Source: Mycoemilia scoparia
Lineage: Eukaryota; Kickxellomycota; Kickxellomycetes; Kickxellales; Kickxellaceae
Assembly: GCA_027575805.1 (NCBI GenBank)
Contig: JANBPU010000111.1
Coordinates: 1-52,565, forward strand
Direction of reading: 5' to 3'
Length of the DNA: 52,565 nucleotides
Below are positions 30,123 to 41,800 of the stretch, piece after piece. A program made the translations under genes and the position numbers. The number at the start of each line of letters is the position of its first letter. The stretch's first letter is position 1. The notes below the pieces were generated by a model. The model made no database searches, was not told the origin of the DNA, and saw only the letters and a program-made list of their open reading frames with translations.

Positions 30123-30693
30123 TTCTCTCTTTTATATTTGTGTGTCTTGTTTTTTTTGCTAATTTATTTTGGGTATGTCGTTATAATAGTTGAAGAGGGA
30201 AGTAGGAGTAGCTATAGTTTTTCTATCCTTTATATATATGTGTGTATATATAACAAGGAATAAAAAGAGAAATAGAAAGAATAAGAAAGGTATAAGTTAC
30301 TAGTGACTACAAACAGCAAAACTCAGAAGGATAATTAAAACTATTTTTTTGAACTCATTGTTTTATTACATGCACACTTTTTTGTTTAAACAAAATCATT
30401 TTTTATTTGATTAAATTTTAAACCGATCAATTAGATTATGTCCGACCTTGTCACTGAGGATGGCTTTCTCAACAACTTTGAGCAACAACCCTTGCCCAAG
30501 CTATCTGTTACAATTACGACTAATTAACTTGTTCCACAACTTTCATTTGCCGCCTTAATATTATCACGATTAGATTTGTAGTTTAAATTCTGTTTCTGTG
30601 GAACCCATTCAAAGTGACCATCAAGTTACAGAGATTTTGTAACATTTTTTCGTCCTCGAATCTATATTTATTCATATCATATATACATTAAGA
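30123..30693. promoter_or_regulatory. Divergent promoter region, PWP2 / mS34
   Basis: It drives PWP2 leftward and mS34 rightward. It contains TATATATA-like sequences at about 30230-30251 and a 29-codon plus-strand ORF at 30438-30527 (separate entry). No defined factor site was recognised. Confidence 0.5.
30438..30527 (+). other. 29-codon small ORF upstream of mS34
   Basis: ATG to TAA encodes a 29-residue peptide starting MSDLVTEDGFLNNFEQQPLP. Codons are GC-rich at third positions (GAC, GTC, GAG, GGC, CTC, AAC), unlike the surrounding AT-rich DNA and more like SHMT. It could be an upstream ORF in the mS34 leader, a remnant first exon or a micropeptide. I cannot decide between these. Confidence 0.35.
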
Positions 30694-31296
30694 ATGTCAA
30701 AAGTCGCCAGAGAATTCGTCTCCAAGCTCGAAGGAAATCCGCTTCAGACCTATATACAAAGAAAGAAGAATTTATTTGAAGTCCTTAATGTACAGAAATT
30801 TAATGGCGTTGGTTCAGTTGTAGTAAGTACTAACAAAGCATTTATTAGAAAGTTTCAATGTTTTCAAAGGAGGTCGTTAACGATTTTTATAGTAATGACT
30901 ATATTGACTTTACTCATTCACACTGTCATTATTATTTTTGTTTTTGATAATAGCAACAAGTACGCTGGGATGAAAAGGGATTTGCTGGATGCTATTGGAA
31001 AGTAAAGAAAGTTCACTTTAAGAACATTGATGGGGTAAGCCATTCATTTCAATAAACCTATTCTCCTGGCCATATATAATTATTGACAATGAACAAACAA
31101 TCTTATTGTTATTTGGTGATAATAGCAACCTATTCATGGAAAAGCCTGGGGATTCAAATTCTGGAGAGGAAAGCAGCTTAGCGATATACCAGAACGTATT
31201 CCTGGAACTCTAAAGTATGACTGGCATTTATACAAGGGTCCACAGACACCAGAAAAAGAAACACCAATAGAAACTACTACTACTACCACCGCTTAA
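30694..31296 (+). CDS. MRPS34: Mitochondrial small-subunit ribosomal protein mS34 (126 aa)
   Basis: Exons 30694-30822, 30954-31034 and 31126-31296; GT-AG introns, all phase 0. mS34 is a mitochondrion-specific component of the small ribosomal subunit. The family core is visible: LFEVLN...GVGSVV, then RWDEKGFAGCYWKVKKV (animal proteins have a CYW.LTRV equivalent), then HGKAWGFKFWRGK (GKAWG is the most conserved block) and a final YDWHLYKG. The tail is Thr-rich (TTTTTTA). It is shorter than the animal proteins because the N-terminal extension is reduced. The N-terminus (MSKVAREFVSKLEGN) is amphipathic and basic, compatible with import. Without the splices the frame ends at once, so the intron positions are well supported. 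Confidence 0.88.
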
Positions 31297-31624
31297 AAAT
31301 AGAAAACTCGAGTTTTGCGAAAGCATTTCATTATTTGTTTTATAATAGAAATATCTTAAATATTCAAATCAATGTAATGTTAAGGGTGGAGTTAGACGCT
31401 TAGGGTTTTACTTGACAAAATTCCATAAACCTTGATCCTGTCTATCCCAGTTTAAGGACTATTTGAATGATTGTTTTCTTGAATTGGAGTGGTCTTTTCA
31501 GACCTTTTATAGAAATTTTTGGAATTTTAAACCCATAAAACATGTAAACAAAGGTAGTAATAGAAAATCATTTTACAAAGCTTTATAAAGATACCTCATA
31601 CAATCTCGTCTCAACTTCTTGACC
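31297..31624. other. Intergenic, mS34 terminator / HAUS8 promoter
   Basis: A short tandem gene boundary with no other content seen. Confidence 0.5.
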
Positions 31625-33628
31625 ATGCCACCCAAACCTACTAAGCAAATAGGTACTAAAGACGCCAAAGACAGCAAGGCTGAATCTACTAAAGAGCCAG
31701 CTGAAAAGAATGCTTCAACTCCATCAACAGCTACTACCACGGTTTCTAGTAGACTGGCTAAAAAAGGTATTGGCCAATTAAGGTATCCTTTAAAAGCAAT
31801 GTTACACAGAATACTTGCTAATACATAACCCATCTTACATTAAATAGGTCGAATTGTTCAATCTAGATATATGCAATCCAAATCTACACCCTCCGGCTCT
31901 ACTGGTGCTGCTTTCACCAAAAAACCTGTAACAGCAAGTTCATTAGCGACCAAAAGAAATGCTTTACCCTCCACAAGACCAAGCTCACGGGCAACAACAA
32001 CAACAACAGCCGCACCTGCAACTTCTACTCTACAAAGATCTGGACCAAAAAAATTTGTCAGAAATCCATTATCTTCTGTTGCCACTTCAACTACCAAAAA
32101 GCCGGCAACCGCAAAGACCACTAAATCTGTAGTCAAACCCAAAACTGCAGCCAGATTACCAGCCCCAACACAGAAGGCCACGCCAAAGAAAAATACTGCC
32201 AGTGCTGTTGGAACTAGTTCAAGCACGAAATCGAAGTCACCACTTAGCCCAGATAATAAAAGACTATCATTAGCGTCTACCATAGAATCTCCAGCTCCAC
32301 GAAGACGAAGTGAAAGATTAAGGCAGCTTGAATTAAAGAGTGAAGACAAGGACCAATCAGAAAGTACCACTACAAAAACAGGTTCCTCCAAAAGAAAAGT
32401 ATCTGAAACTAAACTAGATTTAGATAAAGATGCAAAATCTCCTAATAAGAAGGCTGCCTCAAAACCATCCCCTATTACATTAAACAAAGCAGCTCCCTCC
32501 AAAACAATCCCAGCTACGCCATCACCATCATCGAGTGTAAAAAAGACTGTCCCAGAAAAGAATGAGGCCAAGATAGACATAAACGATTTCGACACAGTAT
32601 ACGGCGAATACTTGCAGTGGACTTTAATTGATGCCAGAGCAACAAAGAATTTCGAACAACTGAGTAAGCAAATTGAGGTAAATATGTAGCTGATCAATAA
32701 TATTAATAATAATAAGAACCCCAGTCAAATTTAATATCTACATATATATTAATCCATTTGTTGTATGCGTATTTAGAGTGCATTTAAATCCGAAAATAAA
32801 AGACTAATTGATTTGAAAAAAGAATTGGCTGAAAAAAGATTGAAGCTGAATGCAATGAATCATATTTATGCGCTAAAAACTTGGCTGGATCAAAACGTAG
32901 GTCTACAAGCACACATCATAGCATAGCATAACAAAACATAACAAAACAAAATGTATAATATCCAAATATTCTACTTTATTGTGACTATCAAATTGTAGCA
33001 AAATACATTAATCATAATGGGTAACAAAATATCCGAAGTAAAACAGAGCTATGAGAAATTTGCGGCTAGTATTGAAACTACTACCAGAGTATTGCCGATT
33101 TCCCAAGTTCATATATCATCATTTGGTAAGCTTTTAAAGCCAAAACCAAATATCTAAAAAATTCGTTGCTGTTATCGCTATTAATTGTTGAATCAACCAA
33201 TGTAAATATACATATATATATATATATATTTATCTCTCTTCTCTGTGTGTAGATTCGGTTATTGAACAAATCCAAGTATTCACTGAAACTGTAAAGTCAT
33301 TATTCTTTTCATCGAATGATTATGATTCGGAAAATATTGCCAAAATGAGCATTGGCAATGGTGATGGCGATAATGATACATTCAAGGTATTTATACTTTA
33401 ATTCCCTTGGTTTTCAACACAAAATAGATTCCTTTTCAGTTTACTTTCATACGAACTCAAATTGATCTACATGCTTTGCTTTAGGCATTCAAGGTCGCAG
33501 AGGATTTGGTCAAACTCTACCAAGATGCTAAGAAGGAGGAGCGATTATTGAAGGAATGCATGGAGTTGCAGAAGGCTAGTGAACAGACTAGCCTTTTACT
33601 TATTAGCCGTGAGCTTTGTAATAATTAG
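31625..33628 (+). CDS. HAUS8: Augmin complex subunit HAUS8-like protein (498 aa), six exons
   Basis: Exons 31625-31766, 31848-32677, 32777-32896, 32999-33125, 33253-33386 and 33485-33628; all GT-AG with matching phases (1497 nt). HAUS8 (Hice1) is the microtubule-binding subunit of augmin, which recruits gamma-tubulin for branching nucleation in the spindle. Evidence: the family motif KKGRIVQSRYMQ spanning the exon 1/2 join; a long basic Ser/Thr/Pro/Lys-rich disordered region (about 60-290), as expected for microtubule binding; then coiled-coil helices, with VKQSYEKFAASIETTTRVLP followed by ISQVHISSFDSVIEQIQ aligning well to the conserved C-terminal half of animal HAUS8. Augmin is absent from budding and fission yeast but known in some filamentous fungi. 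The other subunits are not in the window. Confidence 0.85.
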
Positions 33629-33988
33629 TATCATCTCATCAATAGCATTTTTATTCATATATACATTATTGATCACTGCTGCACAGAAATTAGCTATTTT
33701 AGAAAGTGAAGAATGTTGTACTGAAATGAGATGTTAAATTACAAATTTTATTTATATAAAACATAGTAGTAGAGTGAATACTTTAGTTTAACACAGTACT
33801 ATGGTGATTGTGGTAGTTGGCTAGAAGAAATCAAAAACTAATAGGCAACACACAAAAAGAAGTGGAGGATAGGATTGATAAAAGATACTTTAACTACAAA
33901 CAGACAAATATAAGAAATAAAATAGATATAGCAAATAAGCAACTGAATAACCAAGCAAGCTAGAAATAATGTATGTATATACTAAAGC
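33629..33988. other. Convergent 3' region between HAUS8 and the trehalose enzyme
   Basis: No gene; holds both 3' UTRs. Confidence 0.5.
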
Positions 33989-36436
33989 TTAAAATGGCTG
34001 ATGGTGGCTTTCAACAGTATCAACCAAGTTAACCAAAATCTGGACAGCGTTGGTAACATCCGGGATATAGAATTTGGCCTCAGTGGGCTTACGGCCGACA
34101 GTTCCGCTCAGTACATTAGGGCGCTGATTATATTTTGGATCATTCTTTAAGTACGTAAACAAACTTTCATCAGATTTACCATCACCCAAAGCCAAAAGGA
34201 AATCTATCTCATCACCCTGACTACCACCTGATATATCGGACAATATTGAACGAATCGATGTTGCGGTGTTGACAGCAGCGGGATGAACCTCCACAGTCTT
34301 ATCGCCACGCACAATAGTTAAAGGCATATGAGACAAGACCTTCTCCAAATTGACTTGGAGTTCTCTTGCCTGCCATCCACCAAACTCAGGATCAGTGTTA
34401 CGATAATGCCATGTAACATCGATTTCTTTGTTCTCGATGTGTGAGCCTGGTGTACGCTCATAGTAATGCAAGAACAATGGCATGATCGTTTTTCTCCATG
34501 ATGGGTCAATGTTTTCGACCTTACAGTGCCATTCAGGACGAGGGATTGATTCAGGGGATAAACCCTTGTCTTGTCCAGAAGTAACAGTAGTGGTTTGATA
34601 AAATGCACGTGGGTGCCTATAGAAGCATCCGTGTTCAGCCGACAGACCAACATCGACAAATTCAAACCACAAATCAAGATCAGTACGTGTACGACCAGAC
34701 AATATATACACCAGAGTATTTGGCAGTGCAGTCAAACGCTTAAGTAGACTAATAACCAACTTTGTTGGTTTGGCAAATCCTGGCATGTTTTCAGTAGTAA
34801 TCAAAGTACCATCGTAATCTAAAAGAATGATGCGTTTGTGACTGGAAACCCGGAACGCATCAGTTAGTGTGTTTGAGGTCAACAATGGAAGGCAAGCAAC
34901 AGAGTCTGCTTCTTTGCTAACTTGACGCAAGTCATTCACAAAGGACATGCCCCAATATGCAGCAGTGTACTTTGATACATATCGATACAGATTGTTGAAG
35001 TCGGTCTCACGGGTTTCAGGTGTCCGAGATAGGGCTTCATGTAGGGCTTCAGAAACTTCCTGTATATTCCACGAGTTGACTATTATGGAGCCATTAAGTG
35101 ACTGGGCGGCACCTGCAAACTCGCTAAGAATAAGCACGCCATGCCGTTTCGCTTGGCATGCAACATACTCATAAGAAACCAAGTTCATGCCGTCACGAGT
35201 CGAAGTGACCAAACAAACATCGGATGAGGCGTAAAGCGAAACGAGTTCATTAAAATCAACTGATTTGTGTAAGAAATGGATTGGGGTATATTCAACGGTT
35301 CCAAACTTGCCATTAATTCTACCAACCAACTCGTTGACGTTATGAATAAGCTGCTGATACTCTTCAACATCTCCACGAGAAGGTACAGCAACTTGAACCA
35401 ACACAACATTGCCAATATATTTGGGATATTTTGTAAGAAATTGTTCAAAGGCCAAAAATTTCTGAGGCACGCCCTTGATATAATCGAGTCGATCAACACC
35501 AACAATAACCCGAGTTCCTTCAAATTTGCGTTCAAAGTCGCTGATACGTTTTTTAACCGGTTCAGTCTTGAGCGCCTGAGTAAATTTAATTGGATCAATT
35601 CCGATTGGGAAAGTGCCAACTCGAACAACCCTGCCATCAACATCCAATCCATCTGGCGTAGAAGAAAGCCCAAGGATTCGAGTACAACTTGATAGGAAAT
35701 GGCGAGCATAGTCATAGGTATGGAATCCCAAAAGATCAGCTGCCAAGACACCCTTAAGGATTGCCTTGCGAACCGGAAGGATTCGATAAATTTCACTACT
35801 TGGGAAGGGAGTGTGCAGGAACCACCCAATCTTGACATTCCTGACCTCTGGGCCCAATTTTTCACGTAACATTTGGGGCATAAGCATTAGATGATAATCA
35901 TGAATCCATATCAAGTCGCCGTCTTGAACCATATCCCAAATTGCATCGGCAAATGCCTGGTTGGCCCTTCTATATGCTTCCCATACACGATCTTCGAATG
36001 CTATATCACCGGGATGATAGTGGAACAATGGCCACAATATGCTATTAGAGAATCCATTATAATGCAATTCGGCAGTTTCATTGTCTAGGAATACTGGCAC
36101 ACAGGAGTTCTCAGCCATTAGGTCATGGATCTGAGGTCGCTCACTCATTGGAAAATCCAGCCCAGGCCATCCTACCCATGTAAAGGACATTTCCTTTTTC
36201 AACCCACTTAAGGCCGACACCAGGCCACCAGAACTTAGCTTGACGGCCCATTTTCCACCATCGGTTTTGGACAGCGTTACGGGTAGACGGTTAGAAACCA
36301 CTATCAACCGAGACTGTCTGCCACCGCTGCCGCCATTATCTTGTCCTGTCTTATTCTCATTGCCATGAAGATATGGTGGTGGGGATATCTTGGATGAAGC
36401 GGAGTCATCGTAGTTTGGTGAAAGGGATGGAGGCAT
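33989..36436 (-). CDS. TPS2: Trehalose-6-phosphate synthase/phosphatase, fused domains (815 aa)
   Basis: Single exon, ATG at 36436-36434. The N-terminal GT20 domain (about 43-510) makes trehalose-6-phosphate from UDP-glucose and glucose-6-phosphate; the C-terminal HAD phosphatase (about 535-810) removes the phosphate. GT20 motifs: RLPVTL (Arg50), GGLVSAL, GWPG, YNGFSNSILWPLFHY, IHDYHLMLMP, VDRLDYIKG, DGMNLVSYEY, LSEFAGAA. Phosphatase motifs: LLDYDGTL (Asp540 and Asp542), YILSGRTRTDL, AEHGCFYR, GDGKSDESLF. The layout is that of yeast Tps2, but the synthase motifs look complete here, so it may be bifunctional. The first 40 residues are polar and disordered. Trehalose is a stress protectant and spore reserve. 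A palindromic CRE lies about 1 kb upstream. Confidence 0.94.
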   Translation of the reverse strand: MPPSLSPNYDDSASSKISPPPYLHGNENKTGQDNGGSGGRQSRLIVVSNRLPVTLSKTDGGKWAVKLSSGGLVSALSGLKKEMSFTWVGWPGLDFPMSERPQIHDLMAENSCVPVFLDNETAELHYNGFSNSILWPLFHYHPGDIAFEDRVWEAYRRANQAFADAIWDMVQDGDLIWIHDYHLMLMPQMLREKLGPEVRNVKIGWFLHTPFPSSEIYRILPVRKAILKGVLAADLLGFHTYDYARHFLSSCTRILGLSSTPDGLDVDGRVVRVGTFPIGIDPIKFTQALKTEPVKKRISDFERKFEGTRVIVGVDRLDYIKGVPQKFLAFEQFLTKYPKYIGNVVLVQVAVPSRGDVEEYQQLIHNVNELVGRINGKFGTVEYTPIHFLHKSVDFNELVSLYASSDVCLVTSTRDGMNLVSYEYVACQAKRHGVLILSEFAGAAQSLNGSIIVNSWNIQEVSEALHEALSRTPETRETDFNNLYRYVSKYTAAYWGMSFVNDLRQVSKEADSVACLPLLTSNTLTDAFRVSSHKRIILLDYDGTLITTENMPGFAKPTKLVISLLKRLTALPNTLVYILSGRTRTDLDLWFEFVDVGLSAEHGCFYRHPRAFYQTTTVTSGQDKGLSPESIPRPEWHCKVENIDPSWRKTIMPLFLHYYERTPGSHIENKEIDVTWHYRNTDPEFGGWQARELQVNLEKVLSHMPLTIVRGDKTVEVHPAAVNTATSIRSILSDISGGSQGDEIDFLLALGDGKSDESLFTYLKNDPKYNQRPNVLSGTVGRKPTEAKFYIPDVTNAVQILVNLVDTVESHHQPF

Positions 36437-37416
36437 CTTGATTTATGACTATGTAACAATAGTGTGGTATATAGACGTGGTATGTGTACGTATTTATGCG
36501 TGTGTTTGTGTATAATCCCAGATTGGAAGAGGGGGAGGAAAAACAGAGTTCAGTGGAATAAAGTTGAAGCGAAAAGGAGAAGTTATATTAGATAAGTGTA
36601 GAGAAGATAGATAGATAGAGACTGTCTGAATGAATGATAGCGAAGTGGAGAGAACCACTGGGAGAGAGAAAGAGATTAATAGATAATTTGATTGACAGCA
36701 AAAAAGTGAGGAAGAGAGAATTCCTTGTTCTTTTTTTTGTGTGCTGTGTGCACTAAGGCGATATAACGAACGATCTGCCAAGCGCGTGAGTGATTTATGT
36801 GATAAACGGAACAGCAGCAAAAGCAAAGAGCCCAACAGCTTCGGTGCACTCACTCAGTTAACAACTGGCTGACTTTCAAACACACGTATCTCGTGGTCTT
36901 TTGTTTGGTTCAAAAGAAAGGTCAGAGAACAAGCTGTATGTGTGTATGCGTGTGGGCGAGGTATGAGACAATAGCGGCAAATTTAAGCAAAACAAGGAGG
37001 TAGAGCTACTGTCACACGCTGACTGTGTTGTATGTCCTCCGGATCCACGAAAATAGCAGCAGGAGAGGATAAATAAAAATTAAATGAATAGGCTTGTCCT
37101 GCAGGCAATCAGGCAGCAGCAACGGGCAAAAAAGAGTAAAAACTGAAGAAACAACAATTAAAAACTGCTGGAGTTATTCAAGAACTATGAATAATGTAGA
37201 AAGAAAAAGAACTGGTGCAAGAAGCACGGACGCAGAGGAGGAGAGCTCTTTTGTAGTCGTACTGGAGGGTTCAGCGATTCGTCGGAGCTCACAGGACACA
37301 GACAGACACAGCGACGAATATGCTATGATTCGGTAGGCGCTGAAATAATGATGTGATGTGATTGAATCCTTTGGGTTCTCTGAATTCTATTATATATCGC
37401 TTTTATTCGGTGGCCA

Positions 37417-37424
37417 TGACGTCA
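37417..37424. promoter_or_regulatory. CRE palindrome TGACGTCA
   Basis: A perfect 8-base CRE/ATF site about 1 kb upstream of the trehalose enzyme ATG. In fungi such sites bind bZIP factors in stress and cAMP responses. Whether it acts on this gene is inference; an 8-mer can occur by chance. Confidence 0.45.
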
Positions 37425-38502
37425 CCCTCCTTTTGGATCATTTCGGCTTCCTTTGTTGAAAATTGCTGGTGTGAGGACGAAGGGGAGCGAGGACTCTCCC
37501 ACACTCTCGAACTGATTTATGCTTTAATGCATGTCCCAACGGCCCGTGAATAAATGGCAATTAAACGAGGGGGAAGTGAAGATTATTCGGGAATTACTTG
37601 GTTTGGACCTTACCTCACCGCAAGTCAAGATGAAGCAAGCAGGAGCAGCAGCAGAAGCGACAGTCATTAATGCATACCAATCTCTGCCATCGCCACACGC
37701 TGCCATATGGTTAAAGTAAACATGATTCTTTCATGTGCGAAGGTGGGTACATAGACAAACGGACAGGCATGCCGATTATACTCGGTGTAAGTGTAATTGT
37801 AGTTAGGAGATACCTTTTCGGGTCATAACGGCAATCACAATGTAGCTAATGCTAGAAGCTTCCAGCAGGAGAGCTTAAACTACAAACTAGCCAGGAGTAG
37901 CGAACCGATAACATCAAATTACATAATGGTCATCTGGCTTTTATTTACCCTCTGAACGCAGATTATTCCGTTACCCAAAAAAACGTAGAATGCTCCCACA
38001 CACATAGACACGGACAATACAATTTGCAAAAAGAAGACTAGGACTCAACAAAACGCAACATCCTGTACATGTGCCTTGAATTTGAGCTAGCATGATTTAT
38101 TTGACGCGGTCTTAGTGGTCAGTTTTCTCCGTTATTTATGCAAGGTTGACAGTGTGCTGACGCCATTTTATTCTATTGACTGCTTTTAGTGTTGATATTG
38201 TCATTGTTGTAGATGCTGCTGCGGAGCTGAGGAAAGAAACTAAGCGGAAGGTAAATTTGAAACTTGTTAAATTGTTTTCGTGATGTTTTTGGCATTCAAA
38301 ACAACAGCTGCTACTGGCGCATTTTTTACAATCTCAATTATCGGAATTTGAGAGATTAGTTTGATAACTATTTTTCATTCTTGTAAACAGTTTTATTTTC
38401 CCAAAGTTAGTTAATTATTAACGTGTATGGTGTAGCGTTTTTAATTTCATTCTTTAAAGTTACTAATCTACATAGCATTTGTAGGATATAAATACAATAA
38501 TA

Positions 38503-38588
38503 TGGGTAATAATTTTTGAAGGGCTATATAGTTATCCATTTGGCTATGATTCCCCTATAAATATTCTCCCTTCAAAAATTATGATCCA
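38503..38588 (+). mobile_element. MITE family A, internally deleted 86-bp copy
   Basis: The ends TGGGTAATAATTTTTGAAGG and CCCTTCAAAAATTATGATCC are flanked by TA on both sides (38501-38502 and 38589-38590). The core keeps ATCCATTTGGCTATGATTCC and has lost ~30 bp. Confidence 0.85.
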
Positions 38589-38878
38589 TATTATGTATCA
38601 TAATTTTGTAATACTACTGTCATAATTATTATAGCGTACAGCCAATTATAAAATGCCAGGTTGAGGCCAAATAAATTTATAATCCCATAGTAGCTGATAT
38701 GACAAATCAAATGCCTGCGTGCTCAAAAAATTCACTAGTGCGAAGTCTTTTTCTTTTTACCCTCTTCTTGATCCTATAAAGTAAAGCTAAAAATTTTGGT
38801 TTTGCATTCACATATTCACGCATATATACATATAAACAATCATATCCATATGCACGTGACTTCTCCGCTATTTTAGGC

Positions 38879-41800
38879 ATGTCTGAATTACCCCCAGAAG
38901 GAAATGACGACTTGCTTAGACAGCAACAACCTTCCCAAGACAATGCAGCCCCAACAAAAAGTACTTCTATTCAATCACCACAACCACAGAGCGATACCCA
39001 AGGAAGAAAAAAGAGGAAACCTAACTTTGCACCTATATCTGATGGTAAGTCTACTATTATAAACAAGCTTAGCTATTATTACTGAAATGATGCCATAAAG
39101 AGATAAAGTGGGTAAAGGTATCCTATTTATGCATCATGCCACTATTTAACAGCAGACCAAATGTTTCTAATACACCCATTTATGCATTGTGTATCTATAA
39201 CAGATCCTGAGACAAAAAAGAAGGTCCGGAGAATAATTGAACAACAATTTAATCTTGAAATATACATGAAACAGCGTGAAATACATCAACTTGAATCAAG
39301 CATTCAAAAAACTCAAATAATGCTAGATGTCGTCCAATCGAGTATACTCAATAAACATAATGGAATAACACCAAATAATTCTGGTTTATTAAGTATTGCT
39401 TTATCAGGAAAGGATAAAAGATTTGGCGGACTTTCTCGAAATACCTTCTCTAACCTTTTATCATCATCTTCAAATATTTCAACACCACCACCTGTGCGAC
39501 AATCTGCTAGGAATGTAAACTACTCAGAATTCTACGACAACTCGACATCTACCAGAGGATATAGACGGGACAGATTATCAACCATAAATTCCTCCTCAGG
39601 CTGTTTATATGCTCAAACACAGGATGAAAAGTTTATTCGTATAACATGTCCCGGCTGCGGTCGAACAAACTTTGCCACTTTTCAAGGTTTCATTAACCAC
39701 TGTCGAATTGTTCATGAGATGGAATTCACCAGTCATGCCGAGGCTGCAAATATATGTGGCGTTTTGGTTGAAAATGACCAGGCGGAAATTCCTGCCAACC
39801 ATCCTGTTAGAAGAATGGCTCCATTGGCTGCCCCATTTTCGTCAATCTCTTCTGGAGCTGTAGCAGCTGGTACAAGTAGTAATAGCAACATGAGACTTGG
39901 AATGTCGCTGCTTGAAAGTCAACTCAGTGAACAGCAAAGGTCTGAGATCAGAGATACTCTGGAAAAGCTAAATCAGCCAAAAATTAAAGTATATGAAGAA
40001 GATGTTGATTTCGATGAAGAGGGAGATGAAGAGGATGAATACAATAATGGTGATAGCAGGGTTCATGCTGGTAAAGGTATCAGCAATCGATCTCAGCCAA
40101 AACCTCAAAAAAATAATCAAAATGACCCAACCACCACATCCACTCCAGGCGCGACCACACCTATCATAGATCAGCAACAACAAAATAAAAATAGTGACAT
40201 TCCATTGTTCCTAACCCAGCACATGGCATATGCACAACCACCACCTCGAGAATCACGCTTCCACGTCATAAAACAAATAATTATAGGAAACGTGTCAAAA
40301 TATGTGGCTGTTGACAAAAGATTGCCCCAATTTGCTAGCCACACCCACAAATGGACATTTACTGTGCGAACTCCAGCAGGTGAACAGCCACCTGGTACAT
40401 TTATACGCAAAGTCCGATACTTTCTACACCCATCTTATCGACCAAATGATATTGTCGACATCATGGATCCATTTGAGTTTGAATTGTCACGAATGGGCTG
40501 GGGGGAATTTCCTATTCGTCTGCAGCTGTTTTTTGTTGATAAGAGGAATAAACCCGTTGATCTGGTGACAGTAATTGAGCTGGATAAGTTTCAGAGTGGG
40601 AGAACAGTCATGGGATCACAGAAAATTATCGACATTGAGTTGGATCGTTTGTCAAAGTTTCGAAGTGTTGATGAGCTTGGTGGTGCTGATGTTACTCAAG
40701 AAGATAAGAAAAAGGCCGATAGTAATGCCGACAGTGATGGTAGCAGTAGAGGAAAATCTATTGCTAGGGCGGTCCTAAAAACATGTCAGGATTCATCAAC
40801 TAGTGAGAACAATAAACACTTATCAACATCTATGCAGGTTGGTGCTGATTTTGTAGATAGGGTTGGCCCTAATAGATACAATAGCGCGGTCACTGTTTCT
40901 TCTGTTATTGATTGTAAAGACCAGGAGAATAAATCTGATGACAAGATCCAATCAAAAGAAACACCTGTTGTTAACCGAACAGTAAACACTAAAATAACAC
41001 AGCAACAAGTAGCACCACTGCAGCCTCTTCCAAAAAAGCCTCGAGATCCTATACACCCTGTTCTTGGTATATTGATGGGATTTGCTTGTCGTGCCTTTCC
41101 AATATGTCTCGACGCCTTTACTCCCATCAAGCTACTACTAGATAACAGCAACAACAGCGAGTCTTGTGTTTTACCCCAAGATGATTACTTTGATGGTCCA
41201 ATATTTACAGCCCTAGATAAACAATCACCACTACCAAAACTACTACACCCCTTGCTACTATTTCTTTCCCAGCCTATACCACCACGGCCTAATAACCAAC
41301 ATGACACACAAAACTACCAATATACTGTATTTTCATCAACCGAAACATGGAAAGAAAAATCACCACTTGGAAAAAGACTTTCATCTGAATATCAGAGAGC
41401 AGCATTAATCCATAAGCACTTGGTTTCTGCTATACTTGGCAAACGAGGAATTCCGCAACGTAAAAAGTCTGTATTTCTAAGAAATAGACGATATAGACAA
41501 TCTAAGACCCCTACTCCCGAGCCAATAGTAAAAAAAGAAAATGATAAAACCTCAACAGCTACTAATAGTGTGCAAAATCAGACATCATATAACAAAGAAA
41601 ATAAACCGAATTCACAAGAAACAACCCTTTCGCGATTTTCTGGAATGAAAGAACCACCACCGCAATCAACAGCATCAAGTAGCGCAGGTGGCTCTCAGCC
41701 TGGGGGTAGAAAAATAGTCCTTGATAAAAGACGAGCCATTGAATGCTTTACAACATTCCTTGAATTAGTTGGTGTAGATAACCAAGAACATATAAAGGCC

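Larger units (their letters stand above)
36437..38878. other. Long divergent intergenic region (2.4 kb)
   Basis: It separates the minus-strand trehalose enzyme from the plus-strand YEATS gene. It contains purine/pyrimidine-rich leader-like DNA near 36530-36730, a CRE palindrome at 37417-37424, AGGGG stress-element-like pentamers (about 37479 and 37567), a 62-codon ORF at 37531-37719 without recognisable features, and a short MITE at 38503-38588. The length fits a heavily regulated promoter. Confidence 0.5.

Noticed and set aside
37531..37719. 62-codon ORF starting MSQRPVNKWQLNEGEV
   Set aside because: Intact ATG and protein-like start, but there is no homology, motif or splice context, and it sits in a promoter.
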